Origin: Gaiellasilicea sp963829845
GTDB lineage: Bacteria; Actinomycetota; Thermoleophilia; Gaiellales; Gaiellaceae
NCBI GenBank assembly: GCA_963829845.1
Contig: CAWHKD010000014.1
Coordinates: forward strand, 1 to 64,000
DNA: 64,000 nucleotides
Direction of reading: 5' to 3'
Shown here: positions 60,489 through 64,000 of the stretch, one piece after another
How positions within the stretch are numbered: the first letter of the stretch is position 1
How the letters are laid out: each line of letters begins with the position of its first letter
The notes under the pieces: generated by a model
What the model saw: the letters and a program-made list of their open reading frames with translations, nothing else
The model's database searches: none
Told to the model about the DNA's origin: nothing
Translations under genes and position numbers: made by a program

Positions 60489-61889
60489 TTGGCGATAGTC
60501 TTCGCCGCTATCAGCGGTTATTTCGCGTTGACGAGTGCCGCGGCGGTACCCTGGAGCCAGCCGGTTCAGCTGACGACCGATAGTGTCGGTCAGTTCTATG
60601 CCCTGGCGACGAGTGGCAACACCCTGCATATGGCACGCGGCTTTGGCACTGTGACCTATCGTAGATCCACCAATGAAGGTGCCACGTGGAGCGCGGACAA
60701 AGTGTTGGGATCGGGAAGGATCTACCTCGATCGCCCAATTGTCGCGGAAGGTAGCAACCTAGCGCTGGTCTACTTCAAGAACTTTCGCACGGTGAAAGAC
60801 TGGTGTTGTGTGCGCGAGATCGGCGATATCTACATGCGCCGATCCATTGACCGCGGTGCTACATGGCAACCTGAAGTTCGGCTGACGACAGCCCACAGCG
60901 GCTACCGGGTGGCGCTGGGGCTGGCGGGTTCGACCATGCACCTAACGTGGATGGATTATCGTTCAGGCGACTGGGACATGTACTATCGGCGGTCCACTGA
61001 CGGTGGCGCCACGTGGCGGCCGGAAGTACGCCTCGTCCGAGGCACAAACAACGTGGGGGCCGAGCGCCCAGATATTGTCGTGCGGGGTAACTCCGTGCAT
61101 TTGTTCTGGCTGGACGCGCGCGACGACCAACCTGCGTGCTACCGGGTACCAGTCTGTCCCGAGATCTATTACAAGCGGTCGCTTGACGGCGGTGCTACTT
61201 GGGGGTCGGATAATCGCTTGACGTTCGATGCGCCATGGTCGGGCCGTCCAATGGCGGCTACTAGTCAAACCAACACGCTTATCGTGTCCTACGAACAACA
61301 GGTCGTAGGTGACGATACCGGCAATGAAGTCTTCGCTCTCAGATCTACCGACAATGGAAGAACGTGGAGAAAACCACAGCGCCTCGTATCGTCGACCGGG
61401 GATTCGTCACATAACTTTACCGCGGGCAATCGCACCAGCGCTTATGTAGCGTGGCATGATGGCAGACCCGGAAACAGTGACATCTACTTCCGCGAATCGA
61501 CCGGCGGCGGTGCGTCTTGGGGGCCTGTGGAGCGGATAACCAACGCGCCAGGGGATTCTATCGTCCCATTTGTGGCTGTGACCTCTCAATACGTGCACTC
61601 CATATGGGGCGACGATCGATCCGGGTCGTATCAAACATGGTACAGCCGCCGGAGATTGGGGACGGGGATCTCCAACCTCAAGATGGTCCCGCGTGTCGTC
61701 GGCATGACGCTCCAAAAGGCCCGTCGCACGTTGGTTGCCACGGGCCTCAGGGTCGGCCTGATTCGATATGCGGGATCCCGGTCCGTCCGCCGCGGCGTCG
61801 TGATCTCGCAAGAACCGTCCGCCGCGGTTTCGAGCAAGATCCAAGCGGGCTCGCGCGTATCTCTTGTCGTCAGCTCCGGCCTCGCCTGA
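60489..61889 (+). CDS. Secreted Asp-box (BNR) repeat protein with C-terminal PASTA domain
   Basis: About 466 residues. A signal-like hydrophobic start (AIVFAAISGYFALTSAAA) is followed by repeated Asp-boxes S-x-D/N-x-G-x-T/S-W: STNEGATW, SIDRGATW, STDGGATW, SLDGGATW, STDNGRTW, STGGGASW, typical of a six-bladed sialidase-like propeller. The end (MVPRVVGMTLQKARRTLVATGL..., VISQEPSAAVSSKIQAGSRVSLVVS) is one PASTA domain, which binds peptidoglycan or muropeptides in other proteins. Sialidase Arg-triad residues are not clear. The TTG start at 60489 is uncertain; the frame stays open upstream with basic residues but has no standard start. Lower GC than its neighbours. Confidence 0.75.
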   Translation: MAIVFAAISGYFALTSAAAVPWSQPVQLTTDSVGQFYALATSGNTLHMARGFGTVTYRRSTNEGATWSADKVLGSGRIYLDRPIVAEGSNLALVYFKNFRTVKDWCCVREIGDIYMRRSIDRGATWQPEVRLTTAHSGYRVALGLAGSTMHLTWMDYRSGDWDMYYRRSTDGGATWRPEVRLVRGTNNVGAERPDIVVRGNSVHLFWLDARDDQPACYRVPVCPEIYYKRSLDGGATWGSDNRLTFDAPWSGRPMAATSQTNTLIVSYEQQVVGDDTGNEVFALRSTDNGRTWRKPQRLVSSTGDSSHNFTAGNRTSAYVAWHDGRPGNSDIYFRESTGGGASWGPVERITNAPGDSIVPFVAVTSQYVHSIWGDDRSGSYQTWYSRRRLGTGISNLKMVPRVVGMTLQKARRTLVATGLRVGLIRYAGSRSVRRGVVISQEPSAAVSSKIQAGSRVSLVVSSGLA

Positions 61890-62130
61890 CGACGCCCCAC
61901 ATCTCAATCCCGGTCGTCCGCGAGGAGGGGTCAAGGGTGGATCCTCCGAGGGCGGTAGGGTTACGCTTCGTAGCCTAGTCCATGCCATGAGCGCTGCCAG
62001 CATGGGCCTTGAACGCCGGTAGTTGCGCACGTTAAGGGCGAACGCTGCCGAAGTCGGGGTAGGCGTTGCTCGCCGAGCGGCGAAGAGCGCATGGCGGCGA
62101 AAGCAATGGTCAACAACTTAGGGGGACACC

Positions 62131-62667
62131 ATGGAACGGTTTCCTTGGCATCCACGTTTACGGCACGCAGGAATCGCTGGACGTCTCGTGATCGCTGCCG
62201 TCACCGCACTTACGCTTGCGGTCGTGGCCGCGGTGGGCATCGCCGCGACGGCGGCACCCGGCCCGAACGGCTGTCCGACCAACAAGAGCCTGAAGACCGC
62301 GCCGATCGCTGACCTGGCGCCGCCCGCGCGGACCCAGATCGTCGCGTTCGACGTGCTGTCCGGGCCGATCAACGAGCAGACGCAGACCTTCACGCTGAAG
62401 GTACGCGTCGGGAGCACCTGCAGCGTCAACATCAAAGGCGCGAGCGTCTATGTGACCGCAGTGCCGTACAACCAGTTCAGCATCCCAGCGGAAGAGCTCA
62501 CCGGGGACGACGGCACCGCGACCCTGGTCTTCCGCCGCGACGCGAACTTCCCCGCGAGTGACCAGCAGCAGCAGCTGACGCTCTTCATCCGCGCGACGAA
62601 GCCGGGCGAGGACAAGCTCGCCGGCGTCTCGACACGGCGTCTCGTCGCGGTCCCCTTCGGGAGCTAA
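62131..62667 (+). CDS. Secreted protein of unknown function with a beta-sandwich-like domain
   Basis: A 178-residue protein: basic start (MERFPWHPRLRHAGIAGRL), hydrophobic VIAAVTALTLAVVAAVGIAATAA signal, then a mature part with Cys residues (GCPTNKSL, GSTCSVNIKGASVYVTAVPYNQFSIP) and strand pattern TGDDGTATLVFRRDANFPASDQQQQLTLFIRATKPGEDKLAGVSTRRLVAV. Resembles an Ig-like or bacterial polar-organelle beta domain, not a known enzyme. A GGGGGA-type ribosome site precedes the ATG. The 241-bp gap 61890-62130 contains no gene I can support. Confidence 0.7.
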   Translation: MERFPWHPRLRHAGIAGRLVIAAVTALTLAVVAAVGIAATAAPGPNGCPTNKSLKTAPIADLAPPARTQIVAFDVLSGPINEQTQTFTLKVRVGSTCSVNIKGASVYVTAVPYNQFSIPAEELTGDDGTATLVFRRDANFPASDQQQQLTLFIRATKPGEDKLAGVSTRRLVAVPFGS

Positions 62668-62680
62668 CGCCGGTTCCTGC

Positions 62681-62715
62681 ACGGCCGCGCCCGAGCCAGC
62701 TCGCGGCGCGGCCGT
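62681..62715 (+). terminator. 11-bp GC-rich hairpin after the 62131 gene
   Basis: ACGGCCGCGCC (62681-62691) pairs perfectly with GGCGCGGCCGT (62705-62715) across a 13-nt loop, 13 nt after the stop codon. No U-tract, as is usual for actinobacterial terminators. The rest of 62716-62943 shows no gene. Confidence 0.6.
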
Positions 62716-62943
62716 CGCACCTTGAGCTGCTCGCGGAGCTTGGGGCCCCCCGGATAGGGCCAGATCTAAGGCCAAGCCGGTTCTCGCTCCTGGCCCACGC
62801 TCCGGAACGGCCCGGCCGAGCGAAGCCGACGCGCGGATTCGAACCGCACGCGGTCGCTGCAGCGTGGCCCTTCGTCCGGCCTCGCGCCGCCGGAGTTCGT
62901 AGTTGTGACACGCCTTCAACGGTGGCATCCTGACCCGCAGCTC

Positions 62944-64000
62944 ATGAGCTCCTCTTCGTACGAGCAGGTGTGCGCGGCGCATCGCTGGGCGGTTCCCGCG
63001 CGCTACAACATCGCGTCGGACGTCTGCGACAAGCACCCTCGCGACAAGCTCGCGATGGTGTGGGAGAGCTTCGACGGCGCCTATCGCGAGCTAGCGTGGG
63101 GCGAGCTCCATGACCTCTCGAACCAGGCGGCGCACGTGCTCCGCGGGCTCGGGGTCGAGAGCGGCGACCGAGTGGCGGTCGTGTTGCCGCCGACGCCGGA
63201 GACGGCGGCGATCTTCTTCGGGGTCTGGAAGCTGGGCGGGATCCTGCTCTCGATGTCGGTGCTGTACGGCGACGACTCGATTCGTCATCGCCTTTCGGAC
63301 TCGGGTGCGAAGCTGGTGGTCACCGACGCGGACAACGCCCCGCGCTTCGCCGAATCGGAGGCGCGGATGCTCGTCCTCGACGCAGACACTCTCGCGGGTG
63401 CCTCGACCGAGCGCGTTCCCGGCGACACCTCGGCCGAGGATCCCGCGCAGCTCTACTACACATCGGGAACGACCGGGCTCGCGAAGGGCATCGTGCATGC
63501 CCACCGCTACATCCTCGGCCACGAGGAGTTCGTCTACAGCCACGAGGTCACTGACGGAGAGCGGTTCCACGGCATGGGCGAATGGGCGTGGGCGGCGGGG
63601 ATCGCGCCGCTCTTGGGTCCCTGGCGACTCGGCGCGGTGCAGTGCGTGTACCGGCGCGAGGCCGGCTTCGATCCGCACAAGCAGCTCGACTTCCTCAGCC
63701 GCCACGATGTGACGAACGTCTTCACGACACCGACTGCGATGCGGGCGATGATGGCGATCGAGGATGCCGGGACGCGGTATTCGCAGAAGTTCCGGCGGGT
63801 CTGCTCGGCCGGCGAGCCGCTGAACCCTGAGGCGATTCGCTGGTTTCGGGAGCAGTACGGCGTGACCGTGCTCGACTACTACGGGCTGACGGAGTCGTAT
63901 CCGCTCGTCGGGAACTATCCGTTCATGGAGGTCCGCGAGGGCTCGATGGGCAAGCCGATGCCCGGCTGGGACGTCCGCATCCTGGACGAGGACGAACGTC
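62944..64000 (+). CDS. AMP-forming acyl-CoA synthetase (acetyl-CoA synthetase-like), cut by window end
   Basis: The reading frame runs off the window. N-terminus: VPARYNIASDVCDKHPRDKLAMVWESFDGAYRELAWGELHDLSNQAAHVLRGLGVESGDRVAVVLPPTPETAAIFFGVWKLGGILLSMS. The ANL P-loop is QLYYTSGTTGLAKGIVHAHR; VFTTPTAMRAMM, RVCSAGEPLNPEAIRWFRE and VLDYYGLTESYPLVG (A5 motif) follow, then GKPMPGWDVRILDED. This resembles medium-chain acyl-CoA synthetases and acetyl-CoA synthetase-like proteins. The catalytic Lys lies beyond the window. Confidence 0.9.
   Translation, partial: MSSSSYEQVCAAHRWAVPARYNIASDVCDKHPRDKLAMVWESFDGAYRELAWGELHDLSNQAAHVLRGLGVESGDRVAVVLPPTPETAAIFFGVWKLGGILLSMSVLYGDDSIRHRLSDSGAKLVVTDADNAPRFAESEARMLVLDADTLAGASTERVPGDTSAEDPAQLYYTSGTTGLAKGIVHAHRYILGHEEFVYSHEVTDGERFHGMGEWAWAAGIAPLLGPWRLGAVQCVYRREAGFDPHKQLDFLSRHDVTNVFTTPTAMRAMMAIEDAGTRYSQKFRRVCSAGEPLNPEAIRWFREQYGVTVLDYYGLTESYPLVGNYPFMEVREGSMGKPMPGWDVRILDEDER

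Noticed and set aside
62815..62860. tRNA-like T-arm: the reverse strand reads GTGCGGTTCGAATCCGCGC
   Set aside because: A 5-bp stem with a TTCGAAT loop is present, but no matching acceptor, D or anticodon arm could be traced on either side. At most it is a tRNA fragment.
1..64000. CRISPR array, rRNA, transposase or integrase
   Set aside because: No regularly spaced direct repeats, rRNA-like sequence or mobile-element protein was recognised in the window.

Overview
The window is very GC-rich, with frequent GTG/TTG (possibly CTG) starts, many 1-4 nt gene overlaps, and small SHOCT, PLDc_N, DUF6325 and DUF7144-type membrane proteins. Together with MalT-like LuxR ATPases this points to a deep-branching actinobacterium, most likely of the class Thermoleophilia (Gaiellales/Solirubrobacterales). 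That placement is inferred from gene content; I see no rRNA, tRNA, CRISPR array or transposase.

Layout. 1-2.9 kb: a methyltransferase cut by the window edge, a disulfide oxidoreductase and a flavin reductase. 2.9-25 kb: small membrane and stress-type proteins interleaved with four LuxR-type regulators: a NarL-like sensor kinase/response regulator pair (5.3-7.9 kb), two MalT-like LAL ATPases (8.0-10.7 and 14.3-16.6 kb) and a PAS-LuxR protein (11.8-12.4 kb). 25-29.7 kb: RDD and BrkB membrane proteins, a class II amidotransferase and a HerA-like ATPase. 29.7-35.5 kb: a leftward cytochrome bd operon, cydA-cydB-cydD-cydC. 36-39.8 kb: a K+ channel, an SBF transporter and NDH-2. 39.9-49.6 kb: a leftward, mostly overlapping seven-gene operon: zwf, GH15 glucoamylase/trehalase, GMC oxidoreductase, two MFS transporters, aldose 1-epimerase and a cation/H+ antiporter. 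49.7-54 kb: DUF2254, NfeD-like and arylsulfatase genes. 54-64 kb: GAP-type, ClC and ZIP membrane proteins, a third DUF6325 protein, a secreted Asp-box/PASTA protein and the start of an AMP-forming acyl-CoA synthetase.

The main discovery is a recurrent 17-bp operator, TC(A/G)(C/T)CC-N5-GG(A/G)TG(A/G), found 13 times plus one weaker copy between 2.86 and 51.55 kb. It lies upstream of operons for cytochrome bd, NDH-2, G6PDH/trehalase, arylsulfatase and its formylglycine-generating enzyme, DUF6325/PLDc_N/SHOCT/DUF7144 proteins and DUF2254. Its half-site resembles the E. coli MalT box (GGGGA(T/G)GAGG), so the MalT-like regulators in the window are the best candidate binders. The genes read as one regulon joining alternative respiration, NADPH/sugar supply, sulfatase activation and envelope stress proteins.

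Other points: a 166-bp nested palindrome between two convergent genes whose stop codons lie in its arms; about 30 reading-frame breaks between 22.8 and 53.4 kb, all compatible with single-base insertions, which looks like sequence error and not gene decay; and genuine decay remnants (a GAP-protein N-terminus that kept its operator, and a histidine phosphatase).
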